DNA of 64,000 bases from Dinoroseobacter sp039192165 (GCA_039192165.1 JBCCXD010000001.1:372001-436000), one strand, 5' to 3'; counted from the first letter of the stretch, positions 1 through 8,379 are shown. Numbers and translations: made by a program. Notes: generated by a model from the letters alone, not told the origin.

Positions 1-48
1 GGCGAAGCGGACGAGACAATCACCGAAGTTGCGGCGCAAGCCACGTAA
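1..48 (+). other. Possible 3' end of a plus-strand gene, cut by the window edge
   Basis: Frame 1 of the plus strand reads GEADETITEVAAQAT and then a TAA stop at 46-48. No ATG for a minus-strand gene occurs in 1-70, so the next nuo gene (normally nuoI) does not start here. This may be the tail of a small gene converging on nuoH, or chance. Too little is visible to name it. Confidence 0.2.
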
Positions 49-70
49 CGGATTGTGAGAACGATCACCT

Positions 71-1108
71 TCAGCCCCCAATCGCCCAACGGGCATAGGC
101 CCCGCCGAACAGTTCAAACTTGGCAAAGAACGCGACAAGCACGACCCAGCCAAGACTGAACGGCAGGAACACCTTCCATCCCAGCCGCATCAACTGGTCA
201 TAGCGATATCGGGGCACGATCGCCTTCACCATGGCAAAGAGGAAAAAGAAGAACGCCATCTTCGCAACCATCCAGAGCGCACCATCGGGCAGGCCCGGGA
301 TGGGCGACAGCCAGCCACCGAAGAAGAGAAGCGTGATGAGTGCGCACATCAGGAAGATGGCGATGTACTCGCCCGCCATGAACAGCAGGAACGGGGTGGA
401 GGAATACTCCACCTGATAGCCCGCCACCAACTCGGATTCCGCCTCAGGCAGGTCAAAGGGCGGTCGGTTGGTTTCGGCAAGCGCCGAGATGAAGAAAAGG
501 AACACCATCGGCAAATGCGGCAGCCAGTACCACCCAAAGAAACCAAAGCCGGTATCCTGCGCACGCACGATATCGCCAAAATTCATCGACCCGGTGGAGA
601 TGATCACGCCGATAATGATGAGCCCGATTGAGACCTCGTAGGAGATCATCTGCGCAGCCGACCGAAGGCTGCCGAGGAACGGGTATTTGGAGTTGGACGC
701 CCAGCCGCCCATGATGACGCCGTAGACCTCAAGCGACGAGATCGCGAATACGTAGAGAATTGCAACGTTCAGGTCCGCCAGAACCCATGTGTCGTTAAAC
801 GGGATAACCGCCCAGGCAAGCAGAGCCAGCACGAAACTGGTCATGGGCGCCAGCATAAATACGGGCTTATCCGCGCCTGCTGGAACAACCACTTCTTTGA
901 CCACGTATTTCAGAGCATCGGCCACGGTTTGCAGCAAGCCGAATGCGCCCACCACATTCGGGCCGCGCCGCATCTGAACCGCCGCCCATATCTTACGATC
1001 GCCGTAGACAAGAAACAGAAGCGAGATCATCACAAAGGCCACGACCGCCAGGCACTGCGCCACGATGATGAGCGCAATGCCCGGCGTGGTGGTAAAGAAG
1101 TCAGCCAT
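71..1108 (-). CDS. nuoH: NADH-quinone oxidoreductase subunit H (NuoH)
   Basis: 345 aa, the usual length for NuoH/ND1. This inner-membrane subunit forms much of the quinone-binding chamber at the junction of the arms of complex I. Several long hydrophobic helices are visible. The conserved ND1 blocks are present: RRGPNVVG near residue 48, SNSKYPFLGSLRSAAQMISYE in the middle, and the acidic loop ETNRPPFDLPEAESELVAGY near residue 215, whose glutamates line the quinone cavity. It lies 265 bp after nuoG, a wider gap than elsewhere in the operon, so it may have extra processing or its own promoter. Identification is secure from family knowledge. Confidence 0.97.
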   Translation of the reverse strand: MADFFTTTPGIALIIVAQCLAVVAFVMISLLFLVYGDRKIWAAVQMRRGPNVVGAFGLLQTVADALKYVVKEVVVPAGADKPVFMLAPMTSFVLALLAWAVIPFNDTWVLADLNVAILYVFAISSLEVYGVIMGGWASNSKYPFLGSLRSAAQMISYEVSIGLIIIGVIISTGSMNFGDIVRAQDTGFGFFGWYWLPHLPMVFLFFISALAETNRPPFDLPEAESELVAGYQVEYSSTPFLLFMAGEYIAIFLMCALITLLFFGGWLSPIPGLPDGALWMVAKMAFFFFLFAMVKAIVPRYRYDQLMRLGWKVFLPFSLGWVVLVAFFAKFELFGGAYARWAIGG

Positions 1109-1373
1109 GTAGCCTCACATCGCCTTTCGCTTCAAACGCCGCATCGCACCGCGGTGTCTCTCGTCGTTCTGCCCCGCCGGATCAGGGCCCTTATCTCGGA
1201 CGGTCACCGCGCACATCGGATACCCCTAAAACGCCCTTAATGACCATAGCTTCAGGATCAATTATGCGCCCGTGTCGCGCATTTTTGTTCTGTTTTTCCC
1301 GCAGGGAGCCGCAAAGTGATCACATACTGGTCACCGGCGGGAAACGGGCCACTTGAATGGCCCGCTTTAAGTT
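1109..1373 (-). other. nuoG-nuoH intergenic region with a hairpin
   Basis: This 265-bp gap holds no convincing gene. It is the longest gap inside the nuo operon. A perfect 7-bp stem (CGGGCCA 1345-1351, TGGCCCG 1358-1364, 6-nt loop) lies about 10 nt after the nuoG stop. Read on the minus strand it is followed only by TTT, so it is a weak terminator at best and may be an RNA-processing or stabilising hairpin. Confidence 0.4.
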
Positions 1374-3389
1374 TTATTCCGCAGCAATTGGAGCGGTCGC
1401 CTTCCCTCGCGCCATGGCGCTCAGCTCGGCCATCAGGCTCGACGCGCGCGCGATCGGATTGGTCAGGTAAAAGTCAGATATTGCCCCCTGAAAGTCGGCG
1501 TCCGCAGGGGCGGTCAAAGGCAGCGGCTGCCAGTCGTTTTCCGGAACCGCGTCAACCGCTTTGAGATGCGGCACCTCTGCAACCAGCGCCTGCCTTAACT
1601 GTGGCAGGCTGTCATAGGGCAGCTGAGCCCCAACTTCTGCCGAAAGCGCCCTCAGGATCGCCCAGTTTTCCTTTGCGTCACCGGGGGCAAACCCGGCACG
1701 AAGGGCCAGTTGCGGGCGCCCTTCGGTGTTGACGAAGAGCCCCTGCTCTTCGGTGTAAGCGGCCCCTGGAAGGATCACGTCCGCCCGGTGGGCGCCGCGG
1801 TCTCCGTGGCTGCCCTGATAGATCACAAAAGCGCCGGGATCTATGTCGACTTCGTCCGCGCCAAGGTTGTAGATCACCTCCGCACCATCGACGGCCGCTT
1901 TCAGCCCGCCTTCGGTCACACAGCCCGCATCAAGAGCACCAACACGACCGGCGGCGGTATGGAGCACCAGCATCCTCGCGCCCATGCGTTCAGTCAGCGC
2001 CATCGCCTGACTGAGGACGGCCTCGCCATCTGCCTCGCGCAAGGCGGCTTGCCCCACGATGACGATAACTCTCTTGTCGTCTGTCGGTGCAGCCTCCTCG
2101 ACCAGTCTGACCAGCGCATCCCGCCCGGTGCCGAGATGCACAGTATCAAAGCTCAGATCCGCATCCTCGCCGATCACTGAGACATCCGCACCGGCCAGCC
2201 ACGCTTTGCGGATGCGCGCGTTCAGAACGGGAGCCTCAACGCGAGGGTCTGTACCAATCAGCACCACGCGGTCCGCGGTGTCGATCTCTTCTATCGCGGC
2301 CGTGCCGACATAAGCCGACCGGTTGTCTTGCGGCAGTCTCGCACCATCGGTCCGGCACTCTACCGTGCCACCAAGACCTTCAACCAGTTGCCGGAGCGCA
2401 AAGGCAGCCTCCACCGGCGCCAAATCACCCACCAGACCAGCAATCCGCTTGCCCTTCATAGCCGCTGCAGCCGCTGACAACGCGTCGCCCCAGCTTGCCG
2501 GACACAGCTTGCCATCGACACGCACATAGGGCTTATCGAGCCGCTGACGCCGCAAGCCATCCCAGACGAAACGCGTCTTGTCGGAAATCCACTCCTCGTT
2601 CACGCCATCATGGTTGCGTGGAAGGATCCGCATCACTTCACGTCCCTTCGTATCCACACGGATACTGGACCCCAGCGCGTCCATCACGTCGATGGTTTCG
2701 GTTTTGGTCAGCTCCCAGGGCCGCGCGGTGAACGCATAGGGTTTCGAGACCAACGCACCCACAGGGCAAAGATCAATGATGTTGCCTTGCAGGTTCGAGG
2801 AGAGGGTCTGGTTCAGATACGAGGTTATCTCGCTGTCTTCGCCCCGACCTGTCTGGCCCATCTGGCTGATCCCGGCGACCTCGGTCGTAAACCGAACGCA
2901 GCGGGTGCAGGAGATGCAGCGGGTCATATGCGTTTCCACCAATGGCCCGAGGTCCAGCTCGGTTGCGGCCCGCTTGGGCTCGCGGTAACGGCTGAAGTCT
3001 ACCCCGTAAGCCATTGCCTGATCTTGCAAATCGCACTCTCCCCCCTGGTCACAGATCGGGCAATCAAGCGGGTGATTGATCAGCAGAAATTCCATCACGC
3101 CCTCGCGGGCTTTCTTGACCATCGGCGAGTTGGTCCTGATTACCGGCGGTGCGCCTTCAGGCCCCGGGCGCAGATCCTTCACCTGCATCGCGCAGGACGC
3201 CGCAGGCTTTGGGGGACCGCCGACGACTTCCACCAAACACATCCGGCAGTTGCCGGCGATGGAGAGCCGCTCGTGGTAGCAGAAACGCGGCACCTCGACC
3301 CCCGCCTCTTCACAGGCCTGGATCAGGGTCAAAGCCGGATCGACCTCGACCTCGTGATCGTCAATGATGATCTTGCGCAGGTCTGTCAT
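1374..3389 (-). CDS. nuoG: NADH-quinone oxidoreductase subunit G (NuoG)
   Basis: 671 aa, the compact alphaproteobacterial/mitochondrial NuoG form. It is the peripheral-arm subunit carrying iron-sulfur clusters that relay electrons from NuoEF towards NuoI/B. The N-terminal 2Fe-2S ligands appear in CYHERLSIAGNCRMC (near residue 38). The HPLDCPICDQGGECDLQD segment near 105 supplies the His/Cys-ligated 4Fe-4S cluster, and CISCTRC near 158 the next one. The rest is a molybdopterin-oxidoreductase-like domain without a predicted cofactor role. The gene starts 4 bp after the DUF3291 gene stop, so the two are probably co-translated. Confidence 0.97.
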   Translation of the reverse strand: MTDLRKIIIDDHEVEVDPALTLIQACEEAGVEVPRFCYHERLSIAGNCRMCLVEVVGGPPKPAASCAMQVKDLRPGPEGAPPVIRTNSPMVKKAREGVMEFLLINHPLDCPICDQGGECDLQDQAMAYGVDFSRYREPKRAATELDLGPLVETHMTRCISCTRCVRFTTEVAGISQMGQTGRGEDSEITSYLNQTLSSNLQGNIIDLCPVGALVSKPYAFTARPWELTKTETIDVMDALGSSIRVDTKGREVMRILPRNHDGVNEEWISDKTRFVWDGLRRQRLDKPYVRVDGKLCPASWGDALSAAAAAMKGKRIAGLVGDLAPVEAAFALRQLVEGLGGTVECRTDGARLPQDNRSAYVGTAAIEEIDTADRVVLIGTDPRVEAPVLNARIRKAWLAGADVSVIGEDADLSFDTVHLGTGRDALVRLVEEAAPTDDKRVIVIVGQAALREADGEAVLSQAMALTERMGARMLVLHTAAGRVGALDAGCVTEGGLKAAVDGAEVIYNLGADEVDIDPGAFVIYQGSHGDRGAHRADVILPGAAYTEEQGLFVNTEGRPQLALRAGFAPGDAKENWAILRALSAEVGAQLPYDSLPQLRQALVAEVPHLKAVDAVPENDWQPLPLTAPADADFQGAISDFYLTNPIARASSLMAELSAMARGKATAPIAAE

Positions 3390-3393
3390 GCGC

Positions 3394-3897
3394 TCACTCC
3401 GCCGCTACGGGCGCGCAGGCATGGGTTTTCCACATGCGCGCCTCTTTCAGATATGACCAGCCGAACGCATGGTCGCTGTCTCCGTGGGTCTTGAGGTGCT
3501 CCAACCGGTCCAGTGCTTCCTCAAGGGTCGGCACATGGCCCGCCTCCACCCACCACATCACAAAATGCATCTCGCCCAGCACTTCAAACCAATCCCGGCG
3601 GCGCTCGTAAAAGCGCTTGTGGATCGTGCCCCAGACGAATTTCTCAAGGCTCACGACATCTTCCCAGACGGTCAGGTTCGACACGAAACGCGGATCGCCT
3701 TCGAGCTTGGCTTCGGTATTGCCGGTCCCCGGCGCGCCGGAGCCCTCCATCATCCAGACAAAGCCCGGCATGCGCTTGCCGAGCCCGTTGACCATGTCGA
3801 TGGCATCCATAAACTCCCGCACGCGCGGATCGTCTGTATCCGCCAGGAGCCGGCCGATATTGAGTTGGGCAAGGTTGTACCCGGGGGGTTTGGTCAT
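3394..3897 (-). CDS. DUF3291 domain-containing protein in the nuo operon
   Basis: 167 aa, soluble, no signal peptide. It resembles the DUF3291 family: MTKPPGYNLAQLNIGRL at the start, a tryptophan-rich middle (GFVWMMEGSGAPG, LTVWEDVVSLEKFVW, WFEVLGEMHFVMWWVEAGH) and a basic end. The family has a dimeric alpha/beta-barrel-like fold related to Dabb/antibiotic monooxygenase proteins; its biochemical role is unknown. The ATG overlaps the preceding DUF5333 stop (ATGA), and nuoG starts 4 bp downstream, so it is translated with complex I. Whether it is an assembly factor or a passenger cannot be told from sequence. Confidence 0.75.
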   Translation of the reverse strand: MTKPPGYNLAQLNIGRLLADTDDPRVREFMDAIDMVNGLGKRMPGFVWMMEGSGAPGTGNTEAKLEGDPRFVSNLTVWEDVVSLEKFVWGTIHKRFYERRRDWFEVLGEMHFVMWWVEAGHVPTLEEALDRLEHLKTHGDSDHAFGWSYLKEARMWKTHACAPVAAE

Positions 3898-4286
3898 TTC
3901 TCGGCCTCCAACAAGAGCGACCCGATCATGGTTTCCGAAGCAATCTCAGCGGCGGCGGCTCCGCAGACGGCCTCCTCGCCTTTGCCCTCTATCGGGTGTT
4001 TCCCCAGAAAATCCTGCTGCATGGCACCGAAAATCGGACTGGGATCGATCATCTGATCAAAGGGCGTTTCTGTGTTGAAACCATCCTCTTCCAGTTGCGC
4101 CTCCAGCATGGTCATGCGTTCCTGGATCGCTCCAAAATTGATGCCCACGCTGCTACAGCCCTGCGCCAGCGCTTCGGCCATTGTCACAGCGAAAACGGCG
4201 TCGGTGTAGTAATCGGGCGCCGGACGCAAATCCTGCGCATTGGCCGCAGAAGCAAAGGCCAAAAGAACGAGTACAGGGCGGATCAT
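3894..4286 (-). CDS. DUF5333 family secreted protein, copy 2
   Basis: 130 aa from the ATG at 4286, chosen because it overlaps the upstream stop (ATGA) and begins a signal peptide (MIRPVLVLLAFASAANAQ). An in-frame extension upstream would put polar residues before the signal peptide. The mature part keeps the pattern RPAPDYYTDAVFAVTMAEAL, a cysteine near residue 45, LEEDGFNTETPFDQMIDPSPIFG, a second cysteine (AVCGAAAAEI) and ETMIGSLL. It is a clear paralogue of the neighbouring gene at 4283-4681. The two cysteines could form a periplasmic disulfide. Function unknown; DUF5333 genes recur in nuo operons of Rhodobacteraceae. Confidence 0.8.
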   Translation of the reverse strand: MIRPVLVLLAFASAANAQDLRPAPDYYTDAVFAVTMAEALAQGCSSVGINFGAIQERMTMLEAQLEEDGFNTETPFDQMIDPSPIFGAMQQDFLGKHPIEGKGEEAVCGAAAAEIASETMIGSLLLEAEK

Positions 4287-4681
4287 CCCGCTGTCCTTCT
4301 CAGAAAACTGCCGATTAAAGTGCGCTCCGCGATTTCTTTGTCTGCTGCACGACACACCTGCGACACCTCAGAGGCATTGGTCAGACGACGCTTTTCGGCC
4401 CAGTCGGCCACAGCGGCGCCGATCGCATCACTGGGATCCGCCATGCCCGCAGCCCCGGGCGTGCCATCAAAGCCGTCTTCATCCAGACGTGCAAACACCT
4501 TCAGCCAGGCTTTTTCCACTCCGTCTGCATCGACCGACACGGTCGGGCACCAATGGGCGAGGGTTTCTGCGGCGTAGACCTGGGCGAACATGTCCGAGAG
4601 GTACGCAGGTGCGGGGCGCTGTCCGTCTGCATTGGCCGCAGTTGAAGTCATCGATAATCCAGCGGCCGCGCAAAACGTCAT
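4283..4681 (-). CDS. DUF5333 family secreted protein, copy 1
   Basis: 132 aa from the ATG at 4681, which overlaps the upstream zinc-ribbon gene stop by one base (TGATG). It starts with a short signal-like segment (MTFCAAAGLSMTSTAANA). The mature protein matches its neighbour copy: RPAPAYLSDMFAQVYAAETL, HWCPTVSVDADGVEKAW, LDEDGFDGTPGAAGMADPSDAIG, VCRAADKEIAERTLIGSFLRR. The tandem pair shares two cysteines and the RPAPxY, DEDGF and IGS motifs, indicating an old duplication. It is presumably periplasmic. Function unknown; its place between nuoF and nuoG suggests a link to complex I, which is inference. Confidence 0.75.
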   Translation of the reverse strand: MTFCAAAGLSMTSTAANADGQRPAPAYLSDMFAQVYAAETLAHWCPTVSVDADGVEKAWLKVFARLDEDGFDGTPGAAGMADPSDAIGAAVADWAEKRRLTNASEVSQVCRAADKEIAERTLIGSFLRRTAG

Positions 4682-4965
4682 CAATTTGAAAGTGGAATGT
4701 AGAACTCGAGGCTGTTGACCCAGGCTCGAACACCAGTATCCGCGAAATAGGCGAACGCGAGTACAACACAAAAAACGAGCAAACCACCCAGAAAGGTTCC
4801 AAGAGCCTTCCGGCCGCTCAACGCTTTGTCGGTTTCTCGCCAGAGTCCTTGTGTCAGAATTTGAGATCCGCATTCCTTGCACTTCATATTGCCGAACTGC
4901 GGAGGGTTTTGTGCACCGCAGGTCAAACACTTGCCGTTGTTGGTGTCCCTTAAGTACCATCTCAA
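4681..4965 (-). CDS. Small zinc-ribbon plus single-TM protein in the nuo operon
   Basis: 94 aa if translation starts at the TTG at 4965, 12 nt after the nuoF stop; no ATG is available in this frame after nuoF, so the start is uncertain. Residues about 12-35 form a treble-clef or zinc-ribbon-like CxxC...CxxC pair (CLTCG, then CKECG). A hydrophobic helix follows (LGGLLVFCVVLAFAYFADTG) and the tail is short (SLEFYIPLSN). Its TGA overlaps the ATG of the DUF5333 gene (TGATG), which supports real translation. Possibly a membrane-anchored metal-binding accessory protein. I do not recognise a family. Confidence 0.6.
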   Translation of the reverse strand: MRWYLRDTNNGKCLTCGAQNPPQFGNMKCKECGSQILTQGLWRETDKALSGRKALGTFLGGLLVFCVVLAFAYFADTGVRAWVNSLEFYIPLSN

Positions 4966-4976
4966 ACCTACGGCCC

Positions 4977-6278
4977 CTACTCTGCCGCCATCGCCGCCGA
5001 GACGCGGCCTGCCTTCTGCGCCTTGATCCGGTCCTCGATCTCGTCGCGGAAATTGCGGATGAGGCCCTGGATCGGCCACGCCGCGGCATCACCGAGCGCG
5101 CAGATCGTGTGACCTTCGACCTGCTTGGTGACGTCAAAGAGCATGTCGATCTCCTCGACCTCGGCCTCGCCGCGCACCAGCCGGTCCATCACGCGCATCA
5201 TCCAGCCCGTGCCCTCCCGGCAGGGCGTACACTGACCGCAGCTTTCGTGCTTATAGAATTTCGACAAGCGCCAGATCGCCTTGATGATATCGGTGGAGTT
5301 GTCCATTACGATCACCGCCGCGGTGCCAAGGCCGGAGCCAAGTTCGCCGCGCAGGTAGTCGAAATCCATGATCGCCTCGCGCATGTGCTCGCCCCGGACA
5401 CAGGGCACGGAGGATCCGCCCGGGATCACCGCCTTCAGATTGTCCCAGCCGCCGCGAATGCCGCCGCAATGCTTGTCGATCAGTTCTTCGAAGCTGAGGC
5501 TCATAGCCTCTTCAACCACACACGGGTGGTTCACATGGCCTGAGATGGCAAAGAGCTTCGTCCCGGCGTTGTTGGGCCGTCCGAACTGGGAAAACCAGTC
5601 GCCGCCCCGCCTCAGGATCGTCGGAACCACGGCAATCGACTCTACGTTGTTGACGGTTGTCGGGCAGCCATAGAGCCCCGCACCCGCAGGGAACGGCGGC
5701 TTCATGCGCGGCATCCCCTTCTTGCCTTCCAGGCTCTCGATCAGCGCGGTTTCCTCGCCGCAGATATACGCGCCCGCGCCGTGGGCGAGATAAAGGTCAA
5801 AGTCCCAGCCAGACCCGGCCGCGTTCTTCCCCAGAAGACCCGCGTCATACGCCTCGTCAATTGCGGCCTGAAGGACTTCGCGCTCCCGGATGTATTCGCC
5901 TCGGATGTAGATATAGCTGACATGAGCCCCCATCGCGAAAGACGCGATCAGGCACCCCTCGATCAGCGTATGCGGATCATGGCGCATGATCTCCCGGTCT
6001 TTGCAGGTGCCCGGCTCGGACTCGTCGGCGTTGACCACCAGATAGGCCGGGCGTCCATCGCTTTCCTTGGGCATGAAAGACCATTTCAGACCGGTGGGGA
6101 ATCCCGCGCCCCCCCGGCCGCGAAGTCCACTCTTTTTCATCTCTTCGATGATGCCCTCGCGGCCCTTTTGAAGGAGCTTGGCAGTGCCATCCCAGTGCCC
6201 ACGCGCCCTGGCGCCTGCCAGAGTACGGTCGTGCATGCCATAGATGTTGGTGAAGATCCGGTCCTGATCTTGCAGCAT
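4977..6278 (-). CDS. nuoF: NADH-quinone oxidoreductase subunit F (NuoF)
   Basis: 433 aa, normal length. This subunit binds NADH and FMN and passes electrons to its 4Fe-4S cluster at the tip of the peripheral arm. The FMN/NADH glycine-rich segment GLRGRGGAGFPTGLKW lies near residue 55 and the cluster ligand motif ESCGQCTPCREGTGW near 350. The start at 6278 has a good Shine-Dalgarno sequence (AAGGAG, 6 nt before ATG). It follows the DUF5337 gene after 3 bp and precedes the small zinc-ribbon gene. Confidence 0.97.
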   Translation of the reverse strand: MLQDQDRIFTNIYGMHDRTLAGARARGHWDGTAKLLQKGREGIIEEMKKSGLRGRGGAGFPTGLKWSFMPKESDGRPAYLVVNADESEPGTCKDREIMRHDPHTLIEGCLIASFAMGAHVSYIYIRGEYIREREVLQAAIDEAYDAGLLGKNAAGSGWDFDLYLAHGAGAYICGEETALIESLEGKKGMPRMKPPFPAGAGLYGCPTTVNNVESIAVVPTILRRGGDWFSQFGRPNNAGTKLFAISGHVNHPCVVEEAMSLSFEELIDKHCGGIRGGWDNLKAVIPGGSSVPCVRGEHMREAIMDFDYLRGELGSGLGTAAVIVMDNSTDIIKAIWRLSKFYKHESCGQCTPCREGTGWMMRVMDRLVRGEAEVEEIDMLFDVTKQVEGHTICALGDAAAWPIQGLIRNFRDEIEDRIKAQKAGRVSAAMAAE

Positions 6279-6281
6279 GTC

Positions 6282-6512
6282 TCACTCCTTGGTCTGGCGC
6301 GCGCGCCAGAGTTTCACACCCACAACCAACGCCCAGAAGAAAGCCGCCAGAGCGGCGAAATCGAACAGGAACACGTAGCGGACCGGAAGACCCAACTCAC
6401 GTCCTGCAAAATTCGCCCCGATCCAGAGCACCATGGTGGCCGCGACGACGATCGCCGCCGTGCGGGCCTGCATAACGCGGGCAAGGTCCTCTGGATCATT
6501 GGGTTTCATCAT
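6282..6512 (-). CDS. DUF5337 family small membrane protein
   Basis: 76 aa (74-75 if the second ATG is used). It has two hydrophobic helices, at about residues 19-35 (TAAIVVAATMVLWIGANF) and 45-66 (YVFLFDFAALAAFFWALVVGV), joined by a short loop (AGRELGLPVR). The family is found in the nuo operon of Rhodobacteraceae and has no known function. It sits between the NuoE-tail paralogue and nuoF with gaps of a few bases, so it is expressed with complex I. It might be a supernumerary or assembly factor; that is inference. Confidence 0.8.
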   Translation of the reverse strand: MMKPNDPEDLARVMQARTAAIVVAATMVLWIGANFAGRELGLPVRYVFLFDFAALAAFFWALVVGVKLWRARQTKE

Positions 6513-6517
6513 GGTTC

Positions 6518-7285
6518 TCAGTAAACGTCACCGTCCTCCACGCGCTTGGAAAAGTCGGTATCCCCGCCGGCGGCCAGCGTCTTGGCCTGGGCGACCCACC
6601 CGTCCCGGGTGGCCCTCCCTTTAAATCCGGCAAGGTTGTCATCGACCCACGCAACATCGGAGGCCGACCAGTTCGCGATCTGGTCAAAATGATAAAAGCC
6701 AAGCGAATGCAGAAGTTGCTCCAGCTTCGGCCCGACACCCTTGATTTTTTTAAGATCGTCCGCAGACCCGTCGCGCGGCGCATCAAGGCCCGCAGGTTTG
6801 CCGTCGGGCTCTGCGGCGGCTGCAGCGGGCGGCTCGGACTCGCTCCCATAGGCCCAATCCCCTTTGCGCTCGGCGAGCTCCGCCTCTCCGGCAAGGGCCG
6901 GGCTTGGCTTTACTTTGGGTTCGTCTTTGGTTGCAGGCGCAGCGGCGGGTTTCGCGGCGGGTGCGGGTGCCGGATCTGGCGCCGCCGCAGACGGCGCCGC
7001 CGCACTTGGCACCGGTGTGCCGCCCTGAACCCGCGCCCTGGCTGCGGCCATCTCAGCCTGCAGCTTGGCGCTGGTCTCCGCCGGCGTCGCCGCGGGCGCG
7101 CCGGCTCTGCACACGGCAAAAGACAAAAAGCCCCCTACGACCAGCCAGGCCAGAATGCCCATGAATGCGCCTTGCAAGAAGGACCAACCGACAACCATTA
7201 ATCCTCCGGCAGTCAGGACCCCGAGCAGAATCCCTATGCCCCAGCACACCATTGCGCAGGTGTAATCAGCTTTTTGCGGTACCAT
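6518..7285 (-). CDS. Membrane protein with a C-terminal helix-hairpin-helix-like domain, paralogous to the NuoE tail
   Basis: 255 aa from the ATG at 7285, preceded by GGGGAGA at good spacing. A GTG at 7321 overlapping the nuoE stop (GTGA) would add 12 residues. Two hydrophobic segments near the N terminus (VCWGIGILLGVLTAGGLMVVGW, FMGILAWLVVGGFLSF) are followed by a long Ala/Pro/Lys linker (about 70-170). A C-terminal domain of about 75 residues begins DDLKKIKGVGPKLEQLLHSLG and ends GFKGRATRDGWVAQAKTLAAG. GVGPKLE is typical of helix-hairpin-helix DNA/protein-binding folds. The same domain, with most residues identical, ends the adjacent NuoE. Function unknown. Confidence 0.8.
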   Translation of the reverse strand: MVPQKADYTCAMVCWGIGILLGVLTAGGLMVVGWSFLQGAFMGILAWLVVGGFLSFAVCRAGAPAATPAETSAKLQAEMAAARARVQGGTPVPSAAAPSAAAPDPAPAPAAKPAAAPATKDEPKVKPSPALAGEAELAERKGDWAYGSESEPPAAAAAEPDGKPAGLDAPRDGSADDLKKIKGVGPKLEQLLHSLGFYHFDQIANWSASDVAWVDDNLAGFKGRATRDGWVAQAKTLAAGGDTDFSKRVEDGDVY

Positions 7286-7317
7286 GCCAAATCTCCCCGT
7301 TTCGTTAGGACCGATAT

Positions 7318-8379
7318 TCACTCATCTTGCCCTGTTGTAACGCGAGATGAAAACCCTGTCTCGTCCCCTGTTGCCAGTACTTTAGCCTGAGAAACCCAGT
7401 CATCGCGGGACGCGCGGCCCTTGAAGCCTTCGAGACTTTCATCCACCCAGGCCAGCTCGGCCTCCGACCAGGACGCGATCTGGTCAAAATGGAAGACACC
7501 CAGAGTATTCAGCAGCTTCTCCAGCTTTGGACCGACCCCCCTGATCGTCTTGAGATCGTCCGCCCCTTCTGTGCGGGCGGCGCCCAGCATCAAAGGTCTG
7601 GACATCGTGGGCGATGCCGGGCCTGGCGCGGCTGGCATATTGGCGGGGCGCCCTTCAGTCGTCCCAGCCCCCGTGGGCAACCAGGGTGTTCGAAGCGGCA
7701 CTTCGGTTCCGTCGATCCGTTTGATCGTATCCTGAAAATCCACTGCAAGGCGCACGGAGGCGTTGTGGCGATCTTTGCCGGCCTCATATTCGGTAAGGCT
7801 TGTAAGACCGCCCAGCGGTTCGGACGTATAGCGCCCATTCTGCGGCCCCGGAACCGGCACCGTCCCCGCCGCCATCTGGTCAATCAACGCCGCGAAGTTT
7901 TCGGCGGTCAAATCCTCGTAATAGTCTTTGCCGATTTGTGCCATCGGCGCATTGGCGCAAGAGCCGAGGCACTCAACCTCTTCCCAGCTGAACTTGCCGT
8001 CAGCGCTCAGCTGATGCGCGGCTGGGGCGATTTTCTCCTTGCAGACCGCGACCAGATCTTCGGCGCCGCAGATCATGCAGGACGTGGTGCCACAAACCTG
8101 AATATGCGCCACAGAACCAACAGGTTGCAGCTGGAACATGAAGTAGAAGGTCGCCACCTCCAGCGCCCGGATATAGGCCATATCCAGCATTTCAGCGACA
8201 TACTCGATGGCCGGCCGTGTCAGCCAGCCTTCCTGCTCCTGCGCGCGCCACAGGATCGGGATAATTGCGCTGGCCTGCCGGCCTTCGGGGTATTTGGTGA
8301 TCTGCGCTTCCGCCCAGGCCTGATTGTCCGGGGTGAAGGCGAAGCTGTCGGGTTGGTCAGCATGGAGACGGCGCAGCAT
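7318..8379 (-). CDS. nuoE: NADH-quinone oxidoreductase subunit E (NuoE) with extended C terminus
   Basis: 353 aa, against about 160-240 aa for plain NuoE. The N-terminal thioredoxin-like domain carries the 2Fe-2S ligands (CGTTSC near residue 93 and CLGSC near 133). Electrons from FMN in NuoF reach this off-pathway cluster. After about residue 220 there is a linker and then an added domain (DDLKTIRGVGPKLEKLLNTLG to GFKGRASRDDWVSQAKVLATG) that closely resembles the C terminus of the next gene's product. Extended NuoE proteins are common in Rhodobacteraceae. The ATG at 8379 has AAAGGG upstream. Expressed within the nuo operon after an 83-bp gap containing a family repeat. Confidence 0.96.
   Translation of the reverse strand: MLRRLHADQPDSFAFTPDNQAWAEAQITKYPEGRQASAIIPILWRAQEQEGWLTRPAIEYVAEMLDMAYIRALEVATFYFMFQLQPVGSVAHIQVCGTTSCMICGAEDLVAVCKEKIAPAAHQLSADGKFSWEEVECLGSCANAPMAQIGKDYYEDLTAENFAALIDQMAAGTVPVPGPQNGRYTSEPLGGLTSLTEYEAGKDRHNASVRLAVDFQDTIKRIDGTEVPLRTPWLPTGAGTTEGRPANMPAAPGPASPTMSRPLMLGAARTEGADDLKTIRGVGPKLEKLLNTLGVFHFDQIASWSEAELAWVDESLEGFKGRASRDDWVSQAKVLATGDETGFSSRVTTGQDE

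Noticed and set aside
4681..5137. An N-terminal extension of the first DUF5333 gene up to 5137
   Set aside because: The extension is Arg/Ser-rich, overlaps nuoF and has no signal peptide. The start at 4681 overlaps the previous stop and begins with a signal sequence.
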